Below are positions 1 to 9,771 of a DNA stretch of 59,595 nucleotides, piece after piece. The position numbers were made by a program, and so were the translations under genes. The notes beneath the pieces were generated by a model. That model saw only the letters and a program-made list of their open reading frames with translations, was not told the origin of the DNA and searched no databases. This stretch comes from Bacteroides stercorirosoris (lineage in GTDB: Bacteria > Bacteroidota > Bacteroidia > Bacteroidales > Bacteroidaceae). Location: the NCBI RefSeq assembly GCF_900142015.1, contig NZ_FQZN01000034.1:1-59595 (forward strand). Direction: 5' to 3'. Position 1 is the stretch's first letter, and the number at the start of each line of letters is the position of its first letter.

Positions 1-31
1 TATTTAACCAATTTATTACTATATTTGAAAA

Positions 32-60
32 CAGGATTCAAGTATAAAACCCGAATCCTG
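32..60 (-). terminator. Rho-independent terminator of the minus-strand PUL operon
   Basis: An 8-bp perfect stem (CAGGATTC / GAATCCTG) with a 13-nt loop. Read on the minus strand it is followed by TTTTC, so it fits an intrinsic terminator about 75 bp after the stop codon of the last gene of the leftward operon. Confidence 0.7.
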
Positions 61-134
61 AAGTTTTCTATTTACACAAAATTGTGGACAGTGCCTAATC
101 CTTCAGAACTCACGTTGCACAGTAAATACAGTTC

Positions 135-2411
135 TTATTCTACAATCAACACTACGGTTGTCATCGGCTTTACCAATAATGTTTTTCCCTTTACCAATTC
201 TTTTGAGGGAAAACTCAATATCTGTTTTGCTTTAGGAATTTCCAAGTCAAAGGTACGATTTTTCGTACAATTCATACCTATCAGATATTTTCCATACCGA
301 AGAGTGTAAAAATCACCTTTTCCTGCATATACGTTTTCTTTTCCAGGTTCGTATCGTATGCCATCAGGCACTTTAGCAATTGGCAATTCTTCACCGGTAT
401 GAGCAGACTGTATGCCCGGATAGAAATCTCTCCCATCAGAAAAGAATAGATTAATCCGTTCAGGACGTATATATTTAAAACCACTGTCAGTGTACTTGAT
501 ATCTTGAAATACAGTGGCCACCCGATCTATTTCCGGAGTAATATAATGTACCCTTGCTAAAAAATTTACGGCATAATTGGCACGCCAATACAAAGAAGCG
601 TAAAGAATTTCATCATCATTTTTCAATGCAACCACTCCCACTTCTTCATCTGCAAAAAGAACATCAGGCATTCCTTTCGACATAGGAAGTTTACCTTCTT
701 GGCGAGGTTGTTTCTTCACTAACTCATACTCATCCGGAATACGCATCAATATCTGCGTGGAGTTTAAGCTAAGATCTTTCATTTTTTCCTTTACTACCGC
801 AAAATACTGATTATCTTCCATCATTTGTTGTACAAAAGCTATAGCATCAGAATCAAGGGTAGATGCAGTAGCCATCGTAGGAGTTGTTTCTCTTGTAAAA
901 CCTTTCTCTCCATATAAAATATTACCCGGATAAGAGCCATGATCTCTCCAACCTACAACAGCTTCAGCACGCATAGCCGGAAAACCTTCATTATCCAAAG
1001 CCGGGTAACGGAAATAACTACGAGCTTTCATGTTCTTGAGTAACTGAGCACGGATCAAGGGATCTCTAGTATCAACTATGCCTCGTTCCCCCGTTATTTC
1101 ATAAATAAGTGTCATCCAGTTTAAGATCTCTCCATAACCTCCTACGTATCCTAACTCTTTGCTCAATCCTTTCCCTGTCAATTGAAAATAATCATCCTTC
1201 AAAGGCATTGCCGGTCCGTCAGGCATTTCACTCCCCAGCCAAGGTACCATTCCCATTGACTCATACAAGTATCTTAATGTCTGATACATAGGTAAAGCTT
1301 TTTCCGGATTAATAATAGCCAATACACGATTAACACTGTACAAATGTAAATCTACAATCATACTCTGATTCGTATATTGTCGACGGTGTGTTTTGGCGTA
1401 ATCAACGCATTTCTCAAACATCTCTCCCCAATTTTCCCGTCGCGTTTTACCATTTGGCATTTCTTTGTCAAGAACTTTACTTATCTCAGGAATGAATTGA
1501 TAAATAGCAATACACAAGGGACCAGTCGTCACCCAAGAACCTACATACACGGACTTCGGTTCTTTCTGGAAACGTTCATAATACTTATCTGCACCATCAA
1601 TGACTTTCTTTATGATAAGAGCATCCTTATAAACATTTGTCCAAGTAATACGGTAAGCACTACTCAATACCCAAAGTTCATCTTGCGATAAGTTATCTTT
1701 TGCAAGTAATCTATCCAGCTCCTTATTTACATGTTGTTTCACTTCTTCCAGAACTTCTTCACCGGGAACAGTACGAGGCTGCAGCTCTAACGGTTCTGTT
1801 CCTTGTTTTTCCTTTTTAGATGGCGTAAAACATTCTTCTGTATGAATATACCCTTTATAAATAGCCTTAGTAGGCTCTACCATCGGTTTCTGGTATTTAT
1901 CAAAAGTCTCGCCATATCTCCCTATGGTACCTGTAGAACGGATGCTTAATTCTATTTCCTTTTTTCCTTGTGTCATTTTCAGTGGTAAAGGTAAAGTGGT
2001 ATAGGTAAATCTTCCAGGAAATGGTGCATCTTCATTAGCTATATCAAGCATGTCATAATCTCCCAGATGCCTGTAACCGATTTGCTTTCCTTCACAAAAT
2101 AGAATCAGAATATTGCTATTACCGGAATCTGATCCCCAAAAACGGACTGTGAAATAATTCTGTTTAACCGGATCTACTTCCATACGAAAAGTAACGTTTC
2201 CACCTTCCACACGTTCCGAGTTTATAGGAAGTAATCGACGAGCAACCTCATTCAATCCTCCCGTTATAACTTCACTGGCTTTCTCTGAAAAGTGATGCTT
2301 CTTCTCGGAAGAGACATTGCCAAAAATAATCTCATCTACTACTTTTGTCTGAGAAAAAGCAGTCAAGGTAGTAAGACAAATAAAAAAACAAATAACTAAT
2401 TTCTTTTTCAT
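135..2411 (-). CDS. Unrecognised secreted PUL protein, candidate carbohydrate-active enzyme
   Basis: A 758-residue protein with a cleavable signal peptide (about residues 1-21, ending TAFSQ). I do not recognise the family with certainty. The N-terminal third (about 30-200) is beta-rich and rich in glycine and aromatics, like a carbohydrate-binding sandwich. The middle (about 215-520) is helical with repeated WxxM/WxxxY patterns, like an (alpha/alpha) toroid. The C-terminal third (about 560-758) is beta-rich. This order resembles polysaccharide lyases built from a toroid plus an antiparallel beta-sheet domain, but that is inference from composition, not homology. It is the last gene of the leftward operon, 62 bp after a GH28-like gene, and shares its terminator. 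It may be the lyase or hydrolase that feeds the two GH88 enzymes, since the only clear lyase gene nearby is interrupted. A non-catalytic role is also possible. Confidence 0.85.
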   Translation of the reverse strand: MKKKLVICFFICLTTLTAFSQTKVVDEIIFGNVSSEKKHHFSEKASEVITGGLNEVARRLLPINSERVEGGNVTFRMEVDPVKQNYFTVRFWGSDSGNSNILILFCEGKQIGYRHLGDYDMLDIANEDAPFPGRFTYTTLPLPLKMTQGKKEIELSIRSTGTIGRYGETFDKYQKPMVEPTKAIYKGYIHTEECFTPSKKEKQGTEPLELQPRTVPGEEVLEEVKQHVNKELDRLLAKDNLSQDELWVLSSAYRITWTNVYKDALIIKKVIDGADKYYERFQKEPKSVYVGSWVTTGPLCIAIYQFIPEISKVLDKEMPNGKTRRENWGEMFEKCVDYAKTHRRQYTNQSMIVDLHLYSVNRVLAIINPEKALPMYQTLRYLYESMGMVPWLGSEMPDGPAMPLKDDYFQLTGKGLSKELGYVGGYGEILNWMTLIYEITGERGIVDTRDPLIRAQLLKNMKARSYFRYPALDNEGFPAMRAEAVVGWRDHGSYPGNILYGEKGFTRETTPTMATASTLDSDAIAFVQQMMEDNQYFAVVKEKMKDLSLNSTQILMRIPDEYELVKKQPRQEGKLPMSKGMPDVLFADEEVGVVALKNDDEILYASLYWRANYAVNFLARVHYITPEIDRVATVFQDIKYTDSGFKYIRPERINLFFSDGRDFYPGIQSAHTGEELPIAKVPDGIRYEPGKENVYAGKGDFYTLRYGKYLIGMNCTKNRTFDLEIPKAKQILSFPSKELVKGKTLLVKPMTTVVLIVE

Positions 2412-2473
2412 GGTTTTATTCTTAAATATAGTACATAATAAGAACGGATCATTACATTCAAATACTCAATATG

Positions 2474-3985
2474 CTATTCTGCATATTGCACATGTTTCAC
2501 AAAATCTCCTATCTGAATATTCGGTTTTCCGGCATTTATCTTATCACCGTAATAGTTCACATTATCAAACACAATACCAGAAACATCGTGCTTTTCATCT
2601 AGACCTTGCATCATGACTGTTCCCCGTTCTGCTTTACGATCACTCTCTTTCCCATAAGTGGTAATATTACGAAATATAACATTATGAATATAAGGTCCCT
2701 GAGAAGGTATTACAACAAATTCACCATATCCACAACTACCCTGCCCACGTCTTCCTGATCCAATCTTAATGTCATTTGGAGTAGGTTTTACGATTGGACG
2801 GGTTCCTACTAACTGAAAAGCAGGTGTAAGTTTCACCAGGTTATAAGGTAGTTCTCCATTAATCCTGATATTTTCGAAACACAGATTCTCCATCGGCATT
2901 TCTCCTGTTGGATGCAACCAGAAAATCTGTACGCGATCGCGATCAGGGAAATGAATCACATCAATATTACGTGCCGTGAAATTACGAAATGCCGGACAAC
3001 TACTTTCCGTAGCCATACGAAATACATTAGCGAAATCAACCCAAAAGACACAATTCTCCACCGTTATATTCTCAACCGATTTTGAGTCCTTCTCTCCTCC
3101 AGCCCGAGTAATTCCTTTGGGCGAAACAGAGTCATCATCTGTACGAAAAAAACAGTTCCGAATTGTTACATTACTGGAATTACAAGGATTTACCCCATCA
3201 TCGTTCCCGACCCTAGAACCGGCCAAACGGATATGCTCAATCAATACACGGTCACAATTTTGAGGAACAACGGTCCAATAATAAGAACCCTTTATAATAA
3301 TATCCTTCATCACCAAATTATTACATTTTTTAGCATTAATCATAAAATCAGTCGGTCCGGCATTATGTTCCCAATCAGAACCATCTAAAATTCCTCTACC
3401 ACAAATCGTTATATTATCTCCGGTTGCTTCTATACCGGCATTAACAACAGCCCCACCTGCCAAATATAATGTCTGATTGCTTGACAGTTTTATCAGCCCA
3501 TCTTTCGGATTATGTTCTCCCGGACCAAAATAAATTACATTCGGACTATCCTTTGATGGAACATATGTTTCCAGTTCATTACTAAACAATAACAATGGAC
3601 TGTTACAACCATCCGGCTCAAAAGAAATATCACATGGTTCATGAAGCTGGAAAACCGCTACATCTTCAGAAACAAAAGGCTTAATGCTATATCTATCCGG
3701 CAATATATTCAACTTTTCCAAAGATAACTTACTCTTTATCCTCACAGTCACTGTACCAGAGAAGTCAAAATAGGCTACCGAATATTTCTTATCGTGATGC
3801 TGTGTTACTGCCATATAAACAGGTATTGGCACACCATCTACCTCTACTACATAGTCCGCAGATAAATTCTCTCCTTTCGGAGCTGAATAACCTATTACTT
3901 TAGCACTAACTGTCATGATAGACAATGCTGTTAATAAAAGTGCATGCACAGCTCTTTTCAATGATGTTTTCATAATGTTTTCCAT
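2474..3985 (-). CDS. GH28-like parallel beta-helix glycoside hydrolase
   Basis: A 503-residue secreted right-handed beta-helix protein of the polygalacturonase (GH28) type. It has a signal peptide (about residues 5-29), then beta-helix coils with the usual 'N-(V/I)-T-I-x-N/G' spacing. The motif NDDGVN places Asp263 where GH28 has the Asp of NTDGID, and TDDDS places Asp284-Asp285 exactly 21-22 residues later, the spacing of the GH28 catalytic aspartates. The classical RIK substrate-binding motif is not evident, so the enzyme may act on a substituted or different uronan. A second in-frame ATG at 3973 has a better upstream GGAA and gives a cleaner signal peptide, so it may be the true start. It sits between susD and the 758-residue protein, behind an internal hairpin that probably lowers its expression relative to susCD. 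Confidence 0.85.
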   Translation of the reverse strand: MENIMKTSLKRAVHALLLTALSIMTVSAKVIGYSAPKGENLSADYVVEVDGVPIPVYMAVTQHHDKKYSVAYFDFSGTVTVRIKSKLSLEKLNILPDRYSIKPFVSEDVAVFQLHEPCDISFEPDGCNSPLLLFSNELETYVPSKDSPNVIYFGPGEHNPKDGLIKLSSNQTLYLAGGAVVNAGIEATGDNITICGRGILDGSDWEHNAGPTDFMINAKKCNNLVMKDIIIKGSYYWTVVPQNCDRVLIEHIRLAGSRVGNDDGVNPCNSSNVTIRNCFFRTDDDSVSPKGITRAGGEKDSKSVENITVENCVFWVDFANVFRMATESSCPAFRNFTARNIDVIHFPDRDRVQIFWLHPTGEMPMENLCFENIRINGELPYNLVKLTPAFQLVGTRPIVKPTPNDIKIGSGRRGQGSCGYGEFVVIPSQGPYIHNVIFRNITTYGKESDRKAERGTVMMQGLDEKHDVSGIVFDNVNYYGDKINAGKPNIQIGDFVKHVQYAE

Positions 3986-4122
3986 TTTATTTGAAGTTAG
4001 TAAACTTATTACTATTCAGATTATTATTTCAAAATAAAGACGAATATGCAGCCACTTTTACTCAACACTAAGAGCAAATATTTATTATCCACATATTTAA
4101 AAACACAAGCACTAATTATGAA

Positions 4123-4157
4123 AAGAGGACTACCTTCCTAATGAAAATAGTCCTCTT
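4123..4157 (-). terminator. Intra-operon hairpin/attenuator after susD
   Basis: A perfect 10-bp inverted repeat (AAGAGGACTA / TAGTCCTCTT) with a 15-nt loop, followed on the minus strand by TTCATAATT (four T in a row with the stem end). It lies 22 bp after the susD stop and 138 bp before the next gene. Such a hairpin can end most transcripts after susCD while allowing read-through into the enzyme genes. Confidence 0.65.
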
Positions 4158-4178
4158 AAAGACATTATATATTAATCC

Positions 4179-5993
4179 CTACTGCCAACCAGGATTATTA
4201 CCTAGTTCCTGGCCATTAGACAAAGCATTCAACCATGTCAAAGGAATCGGACGACGAATATATTTACTCAAAAAAGTTTCTGTTGTCAGTTGAGTAGGAA
4301 TGCCACCAGCAATGTTATTAGTATCCCAATTATACTTCAATACTCTTTCTGCTAATTTACGTGTTCTCTGAAGATCATTCCAACGGGGCACTTCCGCAAA
4401 AAGCTCCATTGCACGTTCATCCAGAACATCATCTAAAGTGACTGTACCAGCATATAAAGACAATCCAGTTTCCGGAGCATTTTTTGCAGCTCTCTCCCTC
4501 ACTTTATTAATATAAAACAAAGCGTTTGGATTATCATTATTTTTCACTGCAGCTTCAGCAGCAATCAAATAAGTTTCAGCAAGACGGAACATATAAATAT
4601 CACGGGTACCAGAAGCATTACCATTCTCATTATATATCGTATTGGCATCCTTAAACTTCCATACTGGTAAGAAAGCACGAGTGTTGGAGTTTGTTGATTG
4701 GTATCCCAATTTAAAGTAATCATCCGAGGACATGTCCTCCGGATTACCTGTCGGGAAATTATATACTTTATATTTCACTGCATCCTTGTCAGCCTGAGAC
4801 CAATATTTGAATTTACTATCAGTTGGTACAGGGAAATAAATGACAGTATCACCTTTCTCAAAAACTCCCGCAATAGCCCCAGTGCACTGGAACCAATTTT
4901 TACCTGTATCCCTACCATCGGTCGATGTCTTTGGATCACCATTCACTGGACTCATAAAGGTTACAGAAGCTCTTCTGTCCTTAAGCCAATCATACATTAA
5001 ATAAGCATATTTAGTAGGGATAGCAGCCGCATCGTCATTACTGTAATAGGAATCTTTAGAAAGCCCTGCCCAACCTTCACGATATGGAAACAAGAACCAT
5101 TTCGGCCAATTATTTACATTATGATTGGCACCTGTAGAGAAGCCTACACAGAATATTATCTCATCATTCGTTTCATTAGATTGACGATGTACCATTTGAA
5201 AGTCCTCCAGCAGTTTGTGACCTGAATTGTTAATCACGTCTATTGCATCCTTATATGAGTTTTCAAAGTCTTTAGAATCAGCATAAGTTTCATATCCTCT
5301 AGTTAAGTAGACCAATGCACGCAAGTGTTTGGCAGCTGATGCCGACATACGTCCATAGTTATTACCGGTCTGACGGGCAGGTAGGACGCGTATTGCATCT
5401 TCAAGGTCATTCAAAATTTGTGCATAAAATTGTGCACCATCAGTCAATTCAGCAGTCTTGACAGGTGCAAGTGGTTCATGAATCATTAAAGGTGCCTGTC
5501 CCCAATTACGAACTATTTCGAACAAAAGAAGAGCCCGTAATGCTTTCGCCTCAGCAACTCTTTGCTCCAGAATATCATCCGCCAGTCCATCGGGGTCGTT
5601 ACTTAACAAAAGTACTTTATCAGAACGATCAATAGCGGCGTTTACATCTTTCAATGCAGCATACAATTTGTTCCACATTGAATAGACACTACCCTCATTA
5701 GCATCATAATTCACCGGATATTGATTAAGATTAGACAACCCTATTGTATTATTTTGCGTACAAATATCCGTACCAAGATGACCAAGAGATATATACTCTT
5801 TAGAATTATAAATGCTCCTTAAACGAGAATAGCATCCATTTATCAGTCCTTCATAACCTGTCTTTGTCTGGAAGTATTCATCAGCAGACTGACTGGAATA
5901 GTTAGTCTCGTCAAGGAAATCAGAGCAGGATGAAAGTCCACTCGCCAATGCTAGAATCAGCAATCCTTTTATAAAATATTTTTTTGTTTTCAT
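4179..5993 (-). CDS. SusD/RagB-family surface glycan-binding lipoprotein (PUL 1)
   Basis: A 604-residue SusD-like outer-membrane lipoprotein that captures oligosaccharides and caps its partner SusC channel. It has a type II signal peptide with lipobox LSSC followed by SDFLDE, an acidic stretch typical of surface-exported lipoproteins in Bacteroidetes. The helical TPR-like core is seen in the 'EAKALRALLLFEIVRNWG' region, and the family-typical C-terminal 'FRLAETYLIAAEAAVKNND...INKVRERA' and 'ERAMELFAEVPRWNDLQRT' segments are present. It starts 13 bp after the susC stop, so it is cotranscribed and probably translationally coupled. The glycan it binds cannot be read from the sequence; the neighbouring GH28/GH88/GH127 genes suggest a uronic-acid and arabinose-containing plant glycan. 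Confidence 0.97.
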   Translation of the reverse strand: MKTKKYFIKGLLILALASGLSSCSDFLDETNYSSQSADEYFQTKTGYEGLINGCYSRLRSIYNSKEYISLGHLGTDICTQNNTIGLSNLNQYPVNYDANEGSVYSMWNKLYAALKDVNAAIDRSDKVLLLSNDPDGLADDILEQRVAEAKALRALLLFEIVRNWGQAPLMIHEPLAPVKTAELTDGAQFYAQILNDLEDAIRVLPARQTGNNYGRMSASAAKHLRALVYLTRGYETYADSKDFENSYKDAIDVINNSGHKLLEDFQMVHRQSNETNDEIIFCVGFSTGANHNVNNWPKWFLFPYREGWAGLSKDSYYSNDDAAAIPTKYAYLMYDWLKDRRASVTFMSPVNGDPKTSTDGRDTGKNWFQCTGAIAGVFEKGDTVIYFPVPTDSKFKYWSQADKDAVKYKVYNFPTGNPEDMSSDDYFKLGYQSTNSNTRAFLPVWKFKDANTIYNENGNASGTRDIYMFRLAETYLIAAEAAVKNNDNPNALFYINKVRERAAKNAPETGLSLYAGTVTLDDVLDERAMELFAEVPRWNDLQRTRKLAERVLKYNWDTNNIAGGIPTQLTTETFLSKYIRRPIPLTWLNALSNGQELGNNPGWQ

Positions 5994-6006
5994 AATACTT
6001 TAAAAT

Positions 6007-9000
6007 TTAGAATGAAACATTTAATCCGAACAGCACATTACAAGTTATCATATCAGAATTGGACACCTGTTCAGTAGGTTGTTCCGGGTCAAATCCAGAA
6101 AAGTCAGTAAAAGTAAATGGATTCTGTACAGTAGCATAAAGCCTTAAATTACTCATTTTTATACGGTTTAGGAGATTTTTCTTAAACGTATACCCCAGAG
6201 TTATATAAGAAACCTTCAGAAAGTCGGTTTTCTGCACAATATGAGATACACTTTTACCTGTAGTATTCTGATCTCTGTATGGTCCCATATTGGAAGGCTG
6301 TCCACATGAATTTGTAGGATTCTCAGGTGTCCAGTAGTCCTTTTTCATATTGCCCAAATTAGCATTATTGTTTTCCAATGCATAAGATACATAGAATTGG
6401 TTTCTCAATCTTGCCCCAGTCTGGAAATGCATATGAAAAGACAAGTCAAATTCTTTATAGCGGAACATATTCGTCATACCCCCTGTCCAGTTAGGAATAC
6501 GAGCACCATTAATAAAACGATCTTTATCGTTTATAACACCGTCATCATTGTAATCCTTAACCTTAAATTGTCCCGGTTTCTGACCGTATTTTTTAGCTTT
6601 CTCTTCTTCACCCAACTGCCATACTCCGATTGTTTCAAGATCCCAATTCAGTTGTACGGGCTGTCCGATGAACCAACGGTTATTATAATCTCCTTGCATC
6701 CCCTTCAAACGATCAGAATAGACACCTAAATCTTCCTTGAATGCCAAGTCAACAATTTCATTTTTGTTATAAGACAATGTGAAAGTAGTCTGCCAGGAAA
6801 AGTCTTTCATACGAATATTTTCTGTATTCAACATCAGCTCAAATCCTTGGTTTCTTACCGAACCAACATTGTCACGCACACTGGAATATCCTAAGTGAGT
6901 AGGGATGCTCTTATTCATAATCAAATCCTTTGTCAGACGATTGTAATACTCCACAGAACCGGAAATACGGTTATTAAAGAAACCAAAATCAATTCCGACA
7001 TTGTATTCAGAAGTTCTTTCCCAACCCAATTTATCATTGCGGATGTTGTTGGGATAAGTACCAATAACTGCATTGGTTCCAAACGAATAATACTGTGACC
7101 CCGCAATTGTTCCATTAGTAGAATAAGGACTAACTGTATCATTACCTGTTTGACCATAGCTTAAACGCAATTTCAAATTTGAAAGCCATTCCAGATTCTG
7201 CATAAATGCCTCTTCTTTCACACGCCATGCTACTGCAACCGATGGAAATAAAGACCATTTATTTCCATCAGCCAGTTTTGATGAACCATCGTAACGCAAG
7301 CTGGCAGTCAGCATATACTTATCGGCCAATGTATAATTGATACGTCCTAAAAAAGACATCAGATTAGACTGTACATAACTGGAAGTCATTGAAGTCATTT
7401 CACCACCTTGCAAATTATACCATAATGAATTAAATGGAAGGTCCTTAGAGGCTCCCCGCATTTTCTCATCTTGATTCTGTTGCAAAGAATACACACCTGT
7501 AACATCTATTTTATGTATCTTATGCTCCCAATTATAGCGAATAATATTATCCCAAACCCAATTGGTGTAATTATTTTTATCCAACAGGTTAGTGGCACCT
7601 TTAGCAGTCCCCTGTAAGGCTTTCGTCCAAACGCCACGATATTGGCCAATTTGGTCATTTGTCATATTGGAAGCAAAAGAGGAGGTTACTTCCAAACCTT
7701 TTACAGGTGTCAACTTTACATACACGTTTGAAAGGATATTCAACTTTTTCGTTTTATTAAACTCATTTTTATTCGTTATCAAAGGATTGAACATACCGTT
7801 ACTTGCATATTTCCAAATCTCTTCTCCTGTTACCAAACTATTAGGATGTTGCGTAGGACGCATACGCAATGCATCTACCATTAATGAAGAATTACCGGTA
7901 TCACGAACGGAATGAGTCATGTATAAACTACCTCCGAAAGCAAGATAATCATTAGCTTTCAAATCAACAGATGCACGCATATTATATCTTGAAAATTCCT
8001 GCGGAAATTGCATACCATCTTCAAAATAATAACCTCCACCTAAAGTATATTTAGCTTTTTCAGTTCCTCCGGTAGCAGAAATCGTATGACTGGTCATAAA
8101 AGCCGGAGACGTAATAGCATCTACCCAATCATAATAATTTCTATCTTTCACTGCTTTCAACTCAGATGGATCAGTGAATATTTCTTCAAGCGTCTTATAC
8201 TCATTACCATTGAGCGCACGAGCATTCTCCATCGCCAACTGAACGTACTCATCACCCGACATCATTTCGGGTTTATGGGTATAGTTCCTAAAACCAGCAT
8301 ATCCGCTATAACTAATTTTCGGCTCTCCCAATGCTCCTTTCTTTGTAGTAACCATAACAACACCATTCGTTGCACGTGATCCGTAAATAGCTGTAGATGA
8401 AGCATCTTTCAAAATATCTATTTTTTCAATGTCATCTGGATTAATATTATCCAGACTTGCTCCAGGAATACCATCAATAACAATCAACGGAGCACTGGAA
8501 CCGGAAATAGAACTTACGCCTCTGATTTTAATGTTATAACCACCACCAGGTTTATTATTACTTTTCAGAATACTGACACCTGCAACCGAACCTTGTAAAG
8601 CTCCAATAGCATTCGCATTGCCACCCCTAACTAAAGTTTCAGTATTCACTGAAGAAATGGCACCTGTCAGATCTGACTTTTTCATTGTACCATAACCTAC
8701 TACCACAACCTCATCCAACAATTCTGTATCCTCTTTTAATGTAATTCTGAGAATGCGATCAGCCCCGATTGTTATGTCTTGTGTTTTGTAGCCTACATAC
8801 GAGACTTGCAATTTTCTGTTTAGGGATACACTCAATGTGAAATTACCGTCAACGTCGGTAATAATACCATTAGTAGTACCTTTTTCCATTACCGTAGCTC
8901 CTATAACAGGCTCTCCTTGAGCATCTACCACTTTACCAGTGATTTTAACTGAATTCTGTTGTACCTCCTGAGGAATAGGAGATGCAGTCATACCATCTGT

Positions 9001-9075
9001 TTGTTCCGCAGACACTTGTGCCAACGGCAAACAAGACAATGCCAAAAGCATAAAGAATTTGTCTTTCTTGTTCAT
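6007..9075 (-). CDS. SusC/RagA-family TonB-dependent transporter (PUL 1)
   Basis: About 1022 residues. It is a TonB-dependent outer-membrane channel that imports oligosaccharides with its SusD partner. After the signal peptide (LPLAQVSA) comes a carboxypeptidase-D-regulatory-like beta-sandwich (KITGKVVDAQGEPVIGATV...), the TonB-box region LLDEVVVVGYG, a plug domain, and a long beta-barrel ending in the aromatic NVLFGLNVSF. There is no N-terminal STN signalling domain, although an ECF sigma gene lies just upstream. I chose the ATG at 9075 (MNKKDKFF) because it gives a normal signal peptide; upstream in-frame ATGs at 9084 and 9114 would add a charged extension. The gene follows the sigma-factor gene by 128 bp, so it may have its own promoter there. 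Confidence 0.97.
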   Translation of the reverse strand: MNKKDKFFMLLALSCLPLAQVSAEQTDGMTASPIPQEVQQNSVKITGKVVDAQGEPVIGATVMEKGTTNGIITDVDGNFTLSVSLNRKLQVSYVGYKTQDITIGADRILRITLKEDTELLDEVVVVGYGTMKKSDLTGAISSVNTETLVRGGNANAIGALQGSVAGVSILKSNNKPGGGYNIKIRGVSSISGSSAPLIVIDGIPGASLDNINPDDIEKIDILKDASSTAIYGSRATNGVVMVTTKKGALGEPKISYSGYAGFRNYTHKPEMMSGDEYVQLAMENARALNGNEYKTLEEIFTDPSELKAVKDRNYYDWVDAITSPAFMTSHTISATGGTEKAKYTLGGGYYFEDGMQFPQEFSRYNMRASVDLKANDYLAFGGSLYMTHSVRDTGNSSLMVDALRMRPTQHPNSLVTGEEIWKYASNGMFNPLITNKNEFNKTKKLNILSNVYVKLTPVKGLEVTSSFASNMTNDQIGQYRGVWTKALQGTAKGATNLLDKNNYTNWVWDNIIRYNWEHKIHKIDVTGVYSLQQNQDEKMRGASKDLPFNSLWYNLQGGEMTSMTSSYVQSNLMSFLGRINYTLADKYMLTASLRYDGSSKLADGNKWSLFPSVAVAWRVKEEAFMQNLEWLSNLKLRLSYGQTGNDTVSPYSTNGTIAGSQYYSFGTNAVIGTYPNNIRNDKLGWERTSEYNVGIDFGFFNNRISGSVEYYNRLTKDLIMNKSIPTHLGYSSVRDNVGSVRNQGFELMLNTENIRMKDFSWQTTFTLSYNKNEIVDLAFKEDLGVYSDRLKGMQGDYNNRWFIGQPVQLNWDLETIGVWQLGEEEKAKKYGQKPGQFKVKDYNDDGVINDKDRFINGARIPNWTGGMTNMFRYKEFDLSFHMHFQTGARLRNQFYVSYALENNNANLGNMKKDYWTPENPTNSCGQPSNMGPYRDQNTTGKSVSHIVQKTDFLKVSYITLGYTFKKNLLNRIKMSNLRLYATVQNPFTFTDFSGFDPEQPTEQVSNSDMITCNVLFGLNVSF

Positions 9076-9203
9076 AGCATGCATTTTAAGTTTAACATAA
9101 TGAATCAAACGCAATTAATTATTTATAATTTTTGAAATCTATAAATTAAACGGAAATACACTTTCATTCACTCAAATGAAAAAGCATTTTTTCCTTCAAA
9201 TAA

Positions 9204-9749
9204 TTAAGAGCACAAATACAAATCAACATATTTACGCAACACATTACGTGCGATATATACCTGATTCTCGACTGTGCGTATCGATAACCCCAATCTTTCA
9301 CTAATTTCAGGATTGGAATACTCATTATCATATTTCAGCATAAATATCTGCTTACACTTTTGAGGAAGAGCTTTTATCCGTTTTTCTATTACTATAAAGA
9401 ACTCTTTGGTCAATAAAGCATTATGTCCGTCTTTATTCAATGTACTTCTAAAGTCACTATTACAGATTTCTTCATACTGTTGCTCTATTTGTTTATGACG
9501 TACAAAGTCAATACATCGGTTATAGACTGCTTTATATATATATTTCAAAACGGATGCTTCTGATACAAAATAATTAGTCTGTTGTAACAAGCTGATAAAT
9601 ACATCTTGTACGACATCTTCAGCATAAAATTCACCTCCTACCATTTTCTCTGCATAACGAACGAAGAAAATATGGTACTTTTCATAAATATTTTCCAAGG
9701 AGATATTTTCTGCCGAATGGTGCCCTGTATCAATAAGTTGTGTATTCAT
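9204..9749 (-). CDS. ECF-type RNA polymerase sigma-70 factor
   Basis: A 181-residue sigma factor with only regions 2 and 4. Region 2 is seen in 'AEDVVQDVFISLL' (about 43-56), and region 4 in 'LPQKCKQIFMLKY...NPEISERLGLSIRTVENQVYIAR' (about 128-168), which carries the helix-turn-helix for the -35 element. It lies between the GH88 gene (22 bp upstream) and susC (128 bp downstream), so it is probably cotranscribed with GH88 and may drive susC. Bacteroides ECF sigma factors in PULs usually have a FecR-type anti-sigma gene next to them and a SusC with an STN domain. Neither is present here, so how its activity is controlled is unclear. Confidence 0.93.
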   Translation of the reverse strand: MNTQLIDTGHHSAENISLENIYEKYHIFFVRYAEKMVGGEFYAEDVVQDVFISLLQQTNYFVSEASVLKYIYKAVYNRCIDFVRHKQIEQQYEEICNSDFRSTLNKDGHNALLTKEFFIVIEKRIKALPQKCKQIFMLKYDNEYSNPEISERLGLSIRTVENQVYIARNVLRKYVDLYLCS

Positions 9750-9771
9750 AATAAGATAAGATAAAAAGACA

